Shown here piece after piece: positions 23,462 through 33,355 of a stretch of 64,000 bases of DNA. Both the position numbers and the translations under genes were made by a program. The stretch is from positions 62,001 through 126,000 of the forward strand of contig NZ_JANZNR010000007.1 in assembly GCF_025153525.1 (NCBI RefSeq), read 5' to 3'. Numbering within the stretch: position 1 is the first letter of the stretch; every line of letters begins with the position of its first letter. The stretch is from Psychroserpens sp. SPM9. Its GTDB lineage: Bacteria > Bacteroidota > Bacteroidia > Flavobacteriales > Flavobacteriaceae. Under the pieces are notes generated by a model. The model ran no database searches. It was given only the letters and a program-made list of their open reading frames with translations, and was not told the DNA's origin.

Positions 23462-25231
23462 TTATTTTTTTCGATTTCCTGCAGGGACTTCAACGACTTC
23501 TTTTTGAGTTTCGCTTGCGTTTTTTGAAAAATCCAAAACCGTTGTTTCATCAATTGAATCAAAATCAAAAACAACCTCATCGACTTCTTCTATTTTTTTC
23601 TTTTTGTAACCTAATTCCTGTCTTATGATGCTTATTGTAGAGTAATGTTTTTGACTGAACTGAACTATGGAGTCTACATCATTTAAATTACCAAATTTCA
23701 CTAAATCTACATCAGCAAATATGGATTCATCGAGATTACGTATGAGCTCTAAAAAATGCATGTTCTCATTTGGAATTGTAAAACTTAAATTATGATTATT
23801 GGCTGCTAAAAACGGATACTCTTTTTGTCGCTGGAAATGATCTAGTTGCAATGTATCCCATTTATTTTTTCCAGTTCTTACCCGTATAACATAACCTTTA
23901 CCCGTTTTTGCTAAACGCACAGAATACACTGACAAAAACACATTAACTAAGTTTAAATTTTTAATATTTTTATTGTTCCAAAACTTGCTGACATTTTCTT
24001 TTTTGCTAAAATAATTTTTCAACAATTTAATTGCTGTACCTCTATCCACCCATTTCTTTTTAAGAAACCCTCTTTGCATGGCTTTAAGAAAAGAATCCTG
24101 ATGAAAAGCTAAAGAATTAACTATTAAAACTTTACCCATATCGGCATCATTTAATAACCTACTCCAAATTCTGTTTCTTAAACTAGTATACATACTAGCT
24201 CCTAATTTTTTTGCTTCCTCTAGATTGGTAACAAGTTTTATTAATTCAGTATCTGTTTCAGGTATTTTCCCTTTCGGGTATCTTTGCTTAAGTATATTTA
24301 CAAGGCGTAGCACTTTTTTTTGTAATACATCCATTTTTTTTATTTTGGCCTTCCAAGCTGTACGATCTCTTTTTTTTGCATGTTTGAGAGCCTTGGCAGT
24401 GGCCGAACTTTTAAGCCAAAAATTTAAGCGTTCTTGCATAACTTTAAACGCTACAGGGTTAACAATACCTGTCAGATTTTTTCGCTTTTTTCGTCTTTCT
24501 AGACCCGTATGTTTGTCAATTAAATTAGAATCAGGAACACTATTACTTCCCACGTTACTTGGCTTTAATTTCGTTCCAATAGTTTTAGCCAAACCTTTAA
24601 AGATACTAGCAACACCTTTAAAAAAGAAAAACTCAAACATTGCTATTCCAAAAAGCACACCTGCTTCATAAACAATTGCTGAATGACCTTTAGCTATTAT
24701 ATTTTCAATTTTGTTGGCATTCTCCAACCCTATTTTCTTTCCAAAATCTCTAAATTTATTCGCATTAGAATGTTGTAATAGCATTAAAAATAGTTCCACT
24801 TGCTCTTTAAGTGTACCATCCAAAATAGCAATTATTAATTTGGTTGTCTCTGTCGCACCACTTTTAAACCCTTTAATATAGCCTTTTGAAAAAGGAACTA
24901 AATTAAATACTATAGCAGTACCAACAAAGGCAGGATTTACACTTCCGGCAACACCAACTAAAGTCCATTTATCATCAGCATCAATTTCAAATGTAGAATT
25001 GGTAGCACCTTCCATAATTCCTTGAAGGAAATTCACCATATTCTTACGAGCTATTTCACTAGTCTTTAAGTTATTTAAAATCGATTGTATAGCATCATCT
25101 ATATAACTATGTATTTCTTCTTTAGTTAATTCTAGCTTTTGACCTACTTTATCTAATACTTTAGTAGTATCTCCTTTTAGCTTATCGGCTTCATTTGTTA
25201 ATCTGTCTAAAAAATCAAAGGGCTGTCCCAT
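23462..25231 (-). CDS. Unrecognised 589-residue protein with C-terminal H-N-H-like segment
   Basis: No family is recognised. Visible features: an amphipathic helical N-terminus (about residues 1-70), a glycine/alanine-rich hydrophobic segment (VGVAGSVNPAFVGTAIVFNLV, about 90-112), another (AGVLFGIAMFEFFFFKGVASIF, about 195-215), a long basic helical middle (KKRKN, KHAKKRDRTAWKAKIKKM), and near residue 480 LQLDHFQRQ, then NNHNLSFTIPNENMHFLEL. The last part has the His-Asn-His order of HNH-type nucleases but is not a confident match. It starts nine bases after the 1236-residue gene and is probably co-expressed. An effector or toxin role is speculation; no immunity-like gene is adjacent. Confidence 0.8.
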   Translation of the reverse strand: MGQPFDFLDRLTNEADKLKGDTTKVLDKVGQKLELTKEEIHSYIDDAIQSILNNLKTSEIARKNMVNFLQGIMEGATNSTFEIDADDKWTLVGVAGSVNPAFVGTAIVFNLVPFSKGYIKGFKSGATETTKLIIAILDGTLKEQVELFLMLLQHSNANKFRDFGKKIGLENANKIENIIAKGHSAIVYEAGVLFGIAMFEFFFFKGVASIFKGLAKTIGTKLKPSNVGSNSVPDSNLIDKHTGLERRKKRKNLTGIVNPVAFKVMQERLNFWLKSSATAKALKHAKKRDRTAWKAKIKKMDVLQKKVLRLVNILKQRYPKGKIPETDTELIKLVTNLEEAKKLGASMYTSLRNRIWSRLLNDADMGKVLIVNSLAFHQDSFLKAMQRGFLKKKWVDRGTAIKLLKNYFSKKENVSKFWNNKNIKNLNLVNVFLSVYSVRLAKTGKGYVIRVRTGKNKWDTLQLDHFQRQKEYPFLAANNHNLSFTIPNENMHFLELIRNLDESIFADVDLVKFGNLNDVDSIVQFSQKHYSTISIIRQELGYKKKKIEEVDEVVFDFDSIDETTVLDFSKNASETQKEVVEVPAGNRKK

Positions 25232-25240
25232 CCTACTAAA

Positions 25241-28200
25241 TTAATTTACATCAACATCAATATCAGTTTCATTATTAGAGTCTATAACCACTGTTTTCTC
25301 TGTATCTGGATCATCATATTGACCATCAATTATTCGTGATGCTTTACGTATGTTTTCTAATTCAATACCTCTAATTTCACTATGCGCTTTAATCACATCT
25401 GCAGCTCTATGTCTTAATTTAAAATCTTCTAAAACCGTGTGAGTTCCCGGTAAAGCCTCTATATAGAGCTGACCTGATGGCACTACAATTTCTTCGCTTC
25501 TAAATCGACCATCTGCTATAGCGTCCTTTAATAATCCTTTGACAGCCTCAGGATTAACTCTATTTATAGGGTTGTTTGGATTGAGATGTGTAGCGTCTAT
25601 GCATTTATTGAAATCCATTAAATCTTCAACAGAGTTATCAGATGCTTTAGGATCTGGGTCAACAAGACCATAATGGTCATGCACGTAATCTTGCATCATA
25701 AAATGTGTAATTCCATTAGATTCAGTAAGTGGAAAAATAGCATAATTCCCTTTAAAACCTATGAGTCGAGACAAGTCTGCAATTTCTTGTAATTCTTTTG
25801 GTGTTCCTTGTTGTGGAGGAGGACATTGGACAGACACATATTCTTCTTCTTTCGTATTTCCAAACCCATCAAACAATATTGATGGTTTTAAAGTGTCTTT
25901 TAGCACTTTACATTCCCCTCCTGTTAAAGGTGCTTTCACTGGTAAATCATAAATACGGAAATAACGCTGATCAGCTGGTTCATGTGCCCAAATAGCTTGC
26001 ATATAGTATAAAATATTTTGCTTAACATGAATTTTAAGTTGATCAATAGAGACTCTACGATTTAACCTTTGTCTTAAAGCTTCAATATAAGCACTGGTCG
26101 TACTTTGCAAGCCTTGTAAAGCGTCCCTTAATTTATCATCAACCAGAGCTAAATCACTTTCAGCCCATTGAAGTAATCGATCTGCAGCTTCACTCTTAGA
26201 CTTAGCCTGTGCTTCTTCTATATTATCACCAAAAAATGACTCCCATAAACCATCTATTGCACCTTCTCTGTGCGCTTCTACCGAAGCAGATGCAGTGGCG
26301 CTGTTAAATCCTTGTCTCAATGTATTTCTTAAATTTGTGTGAGTAGAGAAGTCCGATTTTAAATCTTTGACCAAACTCATTTGAGTTTCCCATTGTGCTC
26401 TTAAAATCTCTACACCTAATTCGTCACCAGCAAACGAATCTGTCAAGTAATCTAAAGCATCATCTAAACTATCGTCAAGTAGAACTCTTCGTAAAATCCA
26501 ATCGTGTTCTAACAACCAGGTTTCAGTAATTTGATTAGGTTTTGGAACATCCATAGCAACAAGGATAACTGGAGTTATTTTATACAACTCTTCACTGACC
26601 TTAAAACGTCTTTGTAGTTCATAAAAAAGATACGTCACTGTTATTTCATTATTAGGATTAGAGATTTCACCTGTTTCTGTTACTTCCGAACTAAATGTAT
26701 CTTCTGTAGACACTTCGAGTTTATGTTCATTTTTATATTCTGAAGATGCTTTTCGTACCGCTTCTCTAAAATTCCTTTTTGTACTTGCGGATTCTTGTGA
26801 TTGGTTATTGGAAAACTGAGTGCCATAAGAAAACTCTCCCGTAAACCCTTCAAATGATGCTGATATACTTCCATTGGTTGTCATCGAAAAATTAGTAGAA
26901 TGTTGAGCTTTGTTTACAATTTCAGCATCTGCTCGATTGGTTTGATTGGATTCAAAACGACGAGTAGAAATAGAATTCTCTATCTCTTTTTGCATCCTTT
27001 TAGTCACTTTTGATTGTTTCTTTTGGAATGTACGTTTCTCACCTGGAGCTAATGGTATAGTGGCAACAAGATCACCTACTTGATAGGACAATGGTTCCCA
27101 TTTTTGTCTGTAAGTCGCTAATATTCCAAAGTTATAAGTGTCTGGTTTAAATATGTCAAAACGATAACCTTGAGCTAATTTATTTTTAATACCAATGAGC
27201 AGCTCCTCAGTTCTACCTATAGATGGTGCATCGCTTTTTACTCTTAGTAGTTTTAAAGCTTCTTCTCTTAAATAGTCTGGTTTTTCACTAGGGTGCCAAA
27301 TAAACGCTTTATCATGATTTATATAAATTGGCACATTTGCAAAAACTTTTCTTCTAGGGATATCTCCTTGCTTGATTACCTCAACCACAACTTTTCTTAG
27401 TGGTCTATTTGTTATTATAACTGTAACTGCTAAGTGTAAAGGATCACTAACAGTCTTCCCTTCTATTGTAATGTTATAGATCCAAAACAGTGTTTTTATT
27501 TTGTTCCGTTGTTCTTCAGACAAATACCTCCATTTAGTTATAGATTCTCCCAACCAAGATGCCAAGTTACTGGGAATGGCTGATACTGTTTTAATTTCAG
27601 CAACCTTATCGTTTAAAACAGATATTAAGTTTTCTAAATCTTCAATTTCTGTAAAGTCTGCCTGTGCATCTACGCCATATTCTTCTGCTACAATAACAGT
27701 TTCAAGATAAATATCTTGTAAAGTTTTAGAAAACTCTCTATCTACAGAAGATGTCCATACATTTTTAAATGCTATTTTAAGCGAATGAAAATCATGAAAG
27801 GCAACCGTATCGGCTGGACCGACTTTAATATCTTTATTTAAATTACCATTAATATCTTGATCATTTGGTCGTGAAGGTATCTCTGTACTATTTGAATTTA
27901 TTGGTCTGTTAATCTCATTGATTAACCATTCGTTAATTTTACTTTTTGGATCAGTTGGATCAACATTTGGTGAAACAGTAGGGTCAGTATTTGTATCACT
28001 ATCTATCGATTCATCTAATTCTAAATTTGAATGTTCTTCAGAACCACCATCTTCTATAGATTCAATACTTTGAAGCATAGAGACTTTCTTACATGTTGAT
28101 TTAAAGTCATTTTCTTTATAAAGACCAATACTAGCGCCTTCTGTTAGAATTTGATTTTTTATTGAACCCGAATTTATTGTATCAGGAAGAGCATCTGGAT

Positions 28201-28951
28201 TTTCTGAAATATTTATACCGCTGAGGTCTGGAAAAACTTTACTTAGGGAACTTACTGATATTTGCATGCCTTTCATTGATGGAGTCATTTTTTCCATCTT
28301 TTGAAGTCCTTCTTCTATCACTGAGTCCATTATTGGAGCTGAATCCTCTGATGGCAAAACAAATCGTTCTCTTTGTCCATTTTTAAATCTTGATACCTGT
28401 AAAATTTTATCAACTAAATTTTTTGCATCAGTTTTAATCTGGCTTCTTTTTTTGAGTATTGGCTTAAAAACCTTATTTAACTCAACACGTTGTATTTCTA
28501 GAGTTTCAAAAGTATTCTTTAATATTTGAGCCTCAGTTAGACTTTCTATTTCCTTTGGTGAGTCTAAAGCCTTTTTTTCTTCTGAAATCGATAATTGTTC
28601 TGGCTTAATTAATATGATACTTGTATCTGTATTGCCAGATTTGCTGACTTCAAATTGAGCTATATGAATTAAACGCTGTTGGCTTGTTTGACCAATTTTA
28701 CTTTTACTTTTACCTATATCTGGCGTAAAAACACAGAGCGCAAAATCTGAAGATTTATACTTATCATATAATCCGTTTTCAAACTCAAAACGAAATTCAC
28801 CTTTATTATTTGTAAAAGTAGAACCCAATCGGAATGATTGCGAGGTGTCCTCGTTCCATTTTTGAAAGTGGATATTGTAAAATGCAACTATTAGATTTGA
28901 TAATCCCTTTTGTGTTTCTTGGTGTAATATTTTCCCATTTACTGAATACAT
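25241..28951 (-). CDS. Unrecognised 1236-residue multi-domain protein
   Basis: No family is recognised beyond the first about 120 residues, which look like a carboxypeptidase-regulatory-like beta sandwich (VNGKILHQETQKGLSNLIV ... FTNNKGEFRFEFE). Then come a helical segment, an acidic Asp/Pro/Ser linker (about 300-345, SDTNTDPTVSPNVDPTD), a central domain with YQVGDLVATIPLAPGEKRTF near residue 640, a Ser/Thr/Gly-rich alternating stretch (SMTTNGSISASFEGFTGEF), the segment ITVTYLFYELQRRFKV, and a helical C-terminus rich in Arg/Glu ending in an acidic tail. No signal peptide is seen. It leads a two-gene operon; a structural or delivery role for its partner is only inference. Confidence 0.85.
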   Translation of the reverse strand: MYSVNGKILHQETQKGLSNLIVAFYNIHFQKWNEDTSQSFRLGSTFTNNKGEFRFEFENGLYDKYKSSDFALCVFTPDIGKSKSKIGQTSQQRLIHIAQFEVSKSGNTDTSIILIKPEQLSISEEKKALDSPKEIESLTEAQILKNTFETLEIQRVELNKVFKPILKKRSQIKTDAKNLVDKILQVSRFKNGQRERFVLPSEDSAPIMDSVIEEGLQKMEKMTPSMKGMQISVSSLSKVFPDLSGINISENPDALPDTINSGSIKNQILTEGASIGLYKENDFKSTCKKVSMLQSIESIEDGGSEEHSNLELDESIDSDTNTDPTVSPNVDPTDPKSKINEWLINEINRPINSNSTEIPSRPNDQDINGNLNKDIKVGPADTVAFHDFHSLKIAFKNVWTSSVDREFSKTLQDIYLETVIVAEEYGVDAQADFTEIEDLENLISVLNDKVAEIKTVSAIPSNLASWLGESITKWRYLSEEQRNKIKTLFWIYNITIEGKTVSDPLHLAVTVIITNRPLRKVVVEVIKQGDIPRRKVFANVPIYINHDKAFIWHPSEKPDYLREEALKLLRVKSDAPSIGRTEELLIGIKNKLAQGYRFDIFKPDTYNFGILATYRQKWEPLSYQVGDLVATIPLAPGEKRTFQKKQSKVTKRMQKEIENSISTRRFESNQTNRADAEIVNKAQHSTNFSMTTNGSISASFEGFTGEFSYGTQFSNNQSQESASTKRNFREAVRKASSEYKNEHKLEVSTEDTFSSEVTETGEISNPNNEITVTYLFYELQRRFKVSEELYKITPVILVAMDVPKPNQITETWLLEHDWILRRVLLDDSLDDALDYLTDSFAGDELGVEILRAQWETQMSLVKDLKSDFSTHTNLRNTLRQGFNSATASASVEAHREGAIDGLWESFFGDNIEEAQAKSKSEAADRLLQWAESDLALVDDKLRDALQGLQSTTSAYIEALRQRLNRRVSIDQLKIHVKQNILYYMQAIWAHEPADQRYFRIYDLPVKAPLTGGECKVLKDTLKPSILFDGFGNTKEEEYVSVQCPPPQQGTPKELQEIADLSRLIGFKGNYAIFPLTESNGITHFMMQDYVHDHYGLVDPDPKASDNSVEDLMDFNKCIDATHLNPNNPINRVNPEAVKGLLKDAIADGRFRSEEIVVPSGQLYIEALPGTHTVLEDFKLRHRAADVIKAHSEIRGIELENIRKASRIIDGQYDDPDTEKTVVIDSNNETDIDVDVN

Positions 28952-29302
28952 AACTAAAACTTTTTTTATTGAATAACTTCATTAAAGAGATAGCGTAGCT
29001 TATCATTGTCAGAGAATGAGATACAATGTTTTAGCCTTTTGGGAAATGGTATTTTGATTTAAAGCTATTAGAGTTTAAATATACAAAATAATTTGGTTAA
29101 TTTTTCATTTTATAAAACTGATTACGAATCATTTAAAACAAATTAATCTATTTATTGTAAACCATCATAAAATTAAGTTTGTTCGTCTTTCTGTAATTGT
29201 TAATCCTACCGCTACTAAAACAATTTAACTATCTTAGTCCATGAAAATCTTGTCTCAAAACTAGAACATACAAATTAAGACAACTCCAATAACCCATACC
29301 TT
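28952..29302. other. 350-bp divergent intergenic region
   Basis: AT-rich, without an ORF I would support. The only structure noted is a dyad CATTGT (29004-29009) / ACAATG (29023-29028), 50-80 bp before the start of the 1236-residue gene. No clear TTG/TAnnTTTG promoter pair was found in either direction, though both genes must be read from here. Confidence 0.5.
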
Positions 29303-30217
29303 ATGCTAACAAAACGTGCTAAATACTTTCAACTTACTTCAGAATATTTCCAAATTGCTTTAGGCATTATTTTGGCTAGCATTGGTTTAAAAGCGTTTTT
29401 ATTACCTAACGGATTTTTAGATGGTGGTGTTACTGGTGTCGCACTTTTGATTAAAACTCAGGTTGATATTAATTTATCATATTTACTGATTCTTTTTAGT
29501 ATTCCGTTTTTAATTCTAGGCTATTATACAGTCTCCAAACGAATTGTCATCAAATCCATAATAAGCATCTTAGGTTTGGCATTATTTATTCATTTTGAAA
29601 ACTTCATGACCATAACCGATGACAAATTTCTTATCTCCATTTTTGGCGGCTTATTTCTTGGTGCAGGTATCGGAATTGCGATTAGAAATGGTTCAGTTTT
29701 AGACGGCTCCGAAATTTTAGGAGTCTTTATTAATGACCGCTTCGGAATTAGTATTGGTAAAGTAATCCTCCTATTTAATGTCATATTGTTTACCATTACT
29801 GCCTTTGTGGTTTCTACTGAAGTCGCCATGTACTCCATTCTTACTTATATTGTGACAGCAAAAGTGACCGACTTGGTTATTGAGGGGTTTGAAGATTTTA
29901 TCGGAATTACCATCGTATCTAAAGAATACGAAAAAATAAAAGCTGCTATTATTACTGAGCTTGGCGCAGGAATGACTTTATATAAAGGCAAAAAAGGCTT
30001 CGGAAGCACAGGTGAAATTGAGGATTTTGATATTATTCACACCATTATAAATCGTATTGACATCAAAAAAATGTATCGTATAGTTATCGATATTGATGAA
30101 CAGGCTTTTATTGTTGAGTTTGATGTTAATAATGTTAAAGGTGGTGTGCTACGTCGTTATCTCAATAAAAAGAAAGGAAAGACATTAGCATTTCCAATTA
30201 CTGAAAATCAATTCTAA
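29303..30217 (+). CDS. YitT-family membrane protein
   Basis: A 304-residue protein with five to six membrane helices in the first about 190 residues (DUF161/YitT part: GIILASIGLKAFLLPNGFLDGGVTGVALL; FGGLFLGAGIGIAIRNGSVLDGSEILG in pieces) and a soluble C-terminal DUF2179 domain (GITIVSKEYEKIKAAI; GMTLYKGKKGFGS). The family is widespread; a transport function is suspected but substrate unknown. A gene for a small exported protein follows 44 bp later. Confidence 0.9.
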   Translation: MLTKRAKYFQLTSEYFQIALGIILASIGLKAFLLPNGFLDGGVTGVALLIKTQVDINLSYLLILFSIPFLILGYYTVSKRIVIKSIISILGLALFIHFENFMTITDDKFLISIFGGLFLGAGIGIAIRNGSVLDGSEILGVFINDRFGISIGKVILLFNVILFTITAFVVSTEVAMYSILTYIVTAKVTDLVIEGFEDFIGITIVSKEYEKIKAAIITELGAGMTLYKGKKGFGSTGEIEDFDIIHTIINRIDIKKMYRIVIDIDEQAFIVEFDVNNVKGGVLRRYLNKKKGKTLAFPITENQF

Positions 30218-30261
30218 TTACTTAATTTTTATTACTTTTAAGAACACTTAACTATATAGCC

Positions 30262-30675
30262 ATGAAAAAATTAGTCGTCCTATTTGTTATTATTCCTCTT
30301 CTATCGTTTCAATCTGTGGAAACTGAAATCAGTATCATTGGCAAATGGAAAGGTGAAGACAAAGGCGATATTGGCTATGTGTCTTTTGATGAAGAAGGCT
30401 ATGCGCTTTTTGAAAGTAACGGTCAAAAAATGGGAGGAAAAGAATTTTTCATGAAAGGTCAAAAGGCAAAATTAACTTACAAACTGAATAGAAAAGTTAC
30501 ACCTATAGAATTGGATCTTATCATTACTATACTAGAATCAGGTGAATCACAAAGTTTACTTGGCATCCTAGAATTTGAAACTAATGACAAAATGCACTTA
30601 GCTATCGGGTTTGACGGTTCGGCGCGCCCAACAGAATTCACAGATAGTAATTCTATATACTTTTTCAGGGAATAA
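30262..30675 (+). CDS. Secreted small protein, lipocalin-like, unknown
   Basis: A 137-residue protein with signal peptide (MKKLVVLFVIIPLLSFQS) and a beta-rich remainder starting ISIIGKWKGEDKGDIGYVSF, similar in style to small lipocalin-like domains (IIGKWKG near the start is typical). No cysteine, so not a lipoprotein. Function unknown. It follows the YitT gene in the same direction. Confidence 0.7.
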   Translation: MKKLVVLFVIIPLLSFQSVETEISIIGKWKGEDKGDIGYVSFDEEGYALFESNGQKMGGKEFFMKGQKAKLTYKLNRKVTPIELDLIITILESGESQSLLGILEFETNDKMHLAIGFDGSARPTEFTDSNSIYFFRE

Positions 30676-30715
30676 TGACACTTATTATTTTCCTATAACT
30701 AATATGCTAAAGATT

Positions 30716-30940
30716 TTAAGGTCTTTTACGCAGCATTTCCAAATACATGGCTTCTACCTTAGTCCGCGCCCAAGGAGTTCGTCTTAAAAATTTTAAACTC
30801 GATTTTATTGATGGATCGTGAGTAAAACAGCGTATCTTAATTTGATAACCCATATATTCCCAACCGTAATGAGCTTGTAATTCGGTAAGTATCTGCTCTA
30901 GTTTTACACCGTGTAACGGATTGTTTTTTTGAGTCTCCAT
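30716..30940 (-). CDS. VF530-family small protein
   Basis: A 74-residue protein with [50 protein letters not shown] and KVEAMYL, which matches the VF530 (DUF2132) family, a small helical fold reported to bind DNA. Cellular role unknown. It overlaps the preceding DUF6500-like gene by one base (TAATG-type junction on the minus strand), so the two are translated together. Confidence 0.88.
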   Translation of the reverse strand: METQKNNPLHGVKLEQILTELQAHYGWEYMGYQIKIRCFTHDPSIKSSLKFLRRTPWARTKVEAMYLEMLRKRP

Positions 30941-31155
30941 TAGCTATGTTCAACAAGCATTTTAATTTTAACTGCTTTTTCAAAATGATCTAATTGCTGT
31001 GTTTTAATCCACCAAGTAGCTGCTTCCATCAATAATTCTGGAGTATCGTTTTTATTTTTAAAAAAGGCATAAAAAGAAACGCCTACATCGGCTCCTTTTT
31101 GAGCAATTTTTGTATCGCAAACGCCTATTATCTTTTGCTTTAAAACTTCTGTCAT
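30940..31155 (-). CDS. DUF6500-like small protein
   Basis: A 71-residue protein, [21 protein letters not shown] then [14 protein letters not shown] and [20 protein letters not shown] place it in DUF6500 from memory of these segments; function unknown. It is first gene of a pair with the VF530 protein. Confidence 0.7.
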   Translation of the reverse strand: MTEVLKQKIIGVCDTKIAQKGADVGVSFYAFFKNKNDTPELLMEAATWWIKTQQLDHFEKAVKIKMLVEHS

Positions 31156-31211
31156 TGTAGTATCAATTAAAGATTGTCACGTCACAGCGAACAACTATAG
31201 TCCGTATTTAA

Positions 31212-32498
31212 TTAATTTCTTCGGTCGTTGCGTCGTCTGGAATTATTACTTTTTCGTTTACTAGCATGGTTTTTATTCCTTGAAGACTGTCTTGGATTTG
31301 AATTTCGGTTACCGCGTCCTTGCTGCCTGTTTTGACCTGGTTTGATAGGTTCGGTTGATGCATTAGGATCGGGTTCAAAGCCTTCAACAATTTCTACTTC
31401 AATACGTTCGTCGATAAGCTTTTCAATACTTTTTAAATACGAGGTCTCATCTGCACTTACCAACGATAAGGCTTGCCCATTAGCTCCTGCTCTACCTGTT
31501 CTACCAATACGGTGTACATAATCTTCAGATATATTAGGCAATTCAAAATTCACCACATGTGGTAACAACGGAATATCCAATCCGCGTGCAGCAATATCGG
31601 TAGCAACCATCACACGAACACTTCCGTTTTTAAATCCTGCTAATGCTTTGGTTCTTGCTCCCTGACTTTTATTTCCGTGAATGGCCGCAGCACTTATGCC
31701 CGCAGAAACCATCTTTTTTGTGAGTCGGTTAGCTCCATGCTTTGTTCTGGTAAATACCAAAACTTGTTTCCAGTTGCCTTCAGAAATAAGCTTAATAATT
31801 AAGCCCGTCTTTTTGTTTTTAGCTACCCGGTAGACCTTTTGAGAAATAGCATCAACTGTAGAATTTTCAGGAGTAGCTTCAACTTGAACCGGATTGTTCA
31901 GAATACTATTAGCTAGTTTTCTTATGTCTTTAGAAAAGGTGGCCGAAAACATCAAGTTCTGACGTTTGTCTGGCATCAATTTCATAACCCGTTCTATGTC
32001 TCTTAAAAAACCCATGTCTAACATACGATCGGCTTCATCTAAAACAAATACTTCAACGCGTTTTATGGATAATAGATTTTGATTTTGCAAGTCTAATAAA
32101 CGACCAGGAGTCGCCACTAAAACATCAACACCTCGTCGTAAGGTTGCCACCTGAGGTTTTTGATTGACACCTCCAAAAATCACAGCACTTTTAATATTTA
32201 AAAACGTGCTATAATCTTTAACACTCTCATAAACCTGAGCGGCCAATTCGCGTGTTGGAGTTAAAATTAAGGCGCGAATAGGTCTGAATTTTTCTTTCGG
32301 ATTTTCAGACAAATAATGTAATAAAGGCAAGGTAAAACCTGCTGTTTTTCCTGTTCCTGTTTGCGCCGAAGCTAAAACATCTCTTCCTTGTAATACAGGA
32401 GGAATGGCTTTTTCTTGAATTGGACTTGGAGTTTCGTATCCTTTTTTACTAATTGCTTTTAGTAAAGGCTCAGATAAGCCTAAAGATTGAAATGACAT
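31212..32498 (-). CDS. DEAD-box RNA helicase, RhlE-like
   Basis: About 428 residues from ATG 32498 ([16 protein letters not shown]), where the Q-motif region begins; the frame is open to an ATG 24 bases earlier that adds only MVICQIIF. Motifs in order: [44 protein letters not shown]. The tail is Arg/Asn/Ser-rich ([16 protein letters not shown]) and would bind RNA. It unwinds RNA using ATP, typically in ribosome assembly or mRNA decay at low temperature. Confidence 0.93.
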   Translation of the reverse strand: MSFQSLGLSEPLLKAISKKGYETPSPIQEKAIPPVLQGRDVLASAQTGTGKTAGFTLPLLHYLSENPKEKFRPIRALILTPTRELAAQVYESVKDYSTFLNIKSAVIFGGVNQKPQVATLRRGVDVLVATPGRLLDLQNQNLLSIKRVEVFVLDEADRMLDMGFLRDIERVMKLMPDKRQNLMFSATFSKDIRKLANSILNNPVQVEATPENSTVDAISQKVYRVAKNKKTGLIIKLISEGNWKQVLVFTRTKHGANRLTKKMVSAGISAAAIHGNKSQGARTKALAGFKNGSVRVMVATDIAARGLDIPLLPHVVNFELPNISEDYVHRIGRTGRAGANGQALSLVSADETSYLKSIEKLIDERIEVEIVEGFEPDPNASTEPIKPGQNRQQGRGNRNSNPRQSSRNKNHASKRKSNNSRRRNDRRN

Positions 32499-32705
32499 AA
32501 AAATTATTTGGCAAATGACCATCTAATTTATAGCGTCATTCTTTTATTAAGTGCAAAGGTACAGCTAATTTATTCGTTAAACTGAATTTGTACAACTTTC
32601 TCAAATATTAATAACCTATAGGCATAAATACCCGTTTAGAAATGTCAGTGAATTTGCTTTATAAAATCCGTTAAAATAAATAGAACTTGAACAAAAGTTA
32701 CAATC

Positions 32706-33353
32706 ATGTTTAAACAAACCATTGCAGCTAAGCACACAACATTAGACAAAGATCCTCTCGCAAAAGAAAATATGCTTCCTAGAGGCTCAGCACTTGTGAC
32801 ATCATCTGGTGATCTCTCCAAACAAGGTATCGATGCAATCATCCATGCGGCAACTGGAGCTATGACCAAAAGTGGTGGGATTTACGAGCCTACACAAGAC
32901 TCGATAAAACACTCTGTTCTTAATTCTTTTGAATTATTGAACGCTAACAACTTTAATAAACTTGCAGTTACATTTATTGGAGGTAGCATTTTTGCCGGAC
33001 GCATTGGCATTACCAATGAAGCCTTAGCCAAAATTATTGTAGATGCTTGCTTTGCTTCAAACCCTGAGGCATCTCAATTTGTTATTGTGATTTACAAGAG
33101 TGTTGATGTGGCGACTTTTACTAAAGTGATTACTGAAAATTACCCGAAAGCAGATTTAAAGTCTGTTTTAAAACAAGGCAGTGTTCTCGATTTTAGTCTT
33201 CATCAATGTGATACCATTATGAATGCCGCTAATATGGAAGTGAGATTTGGCGGGAATCTTTCAGGGAAAATCGCAACCGCAACGGGTGAACGCACACATA
33301 TTGATGCAGAAGCATTAGCCGATATAAAAGCATTTTGGGCCTCTAAAAGCTGA
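32706..33353 (+). CDS. Macro-domain-like protein with a second partial macro segment
   Basis: A 215-residue protein. The first about 145 residues have macro-domain character: SSGDLSKQGIDAIIHAATGAM followed by SGGIYEP and KLAVTFIGGSIFAG. A second start-like segment follows at about 160: GSVLDFSLHQCDTIMNAANMEVRFGGNLSG, close to the canonical DxIvNAAN..l..GGG pattern, but the chain ends 45 residues later. Macro domains bind ADP-ribose or related nucleotides. Whether the second segment is functional, or completes the first fold by circular arrangement, cannot be told here. Confidence 0.65.
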   Translation: MFKQTIAAKHTTLDKDPLAKENMLPRGSALVTSSGDLSKQGIDAIIHAATGAMTKSGGIYEPTQDSIKHSVLNSFELLNANNFNKLAVTFIGGSIFAGRIGITNEALAKIIVDACFASNPEASQFVIVIYKSVDVATFTKVITENYPKADLKSVLKQGSVLDFSLHQCDTIMNAANMEVRFGGNLSGKIATATGERTHIDAEALADIKAFWASKS

Positions 33354-33355
33354 AT

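Noticed and set aside
23462-28951. Contractile injection system or Tc toxin locus
   Set aside because: No sheath, baseplate, spike or Tc-like genes are present in the surroundings.
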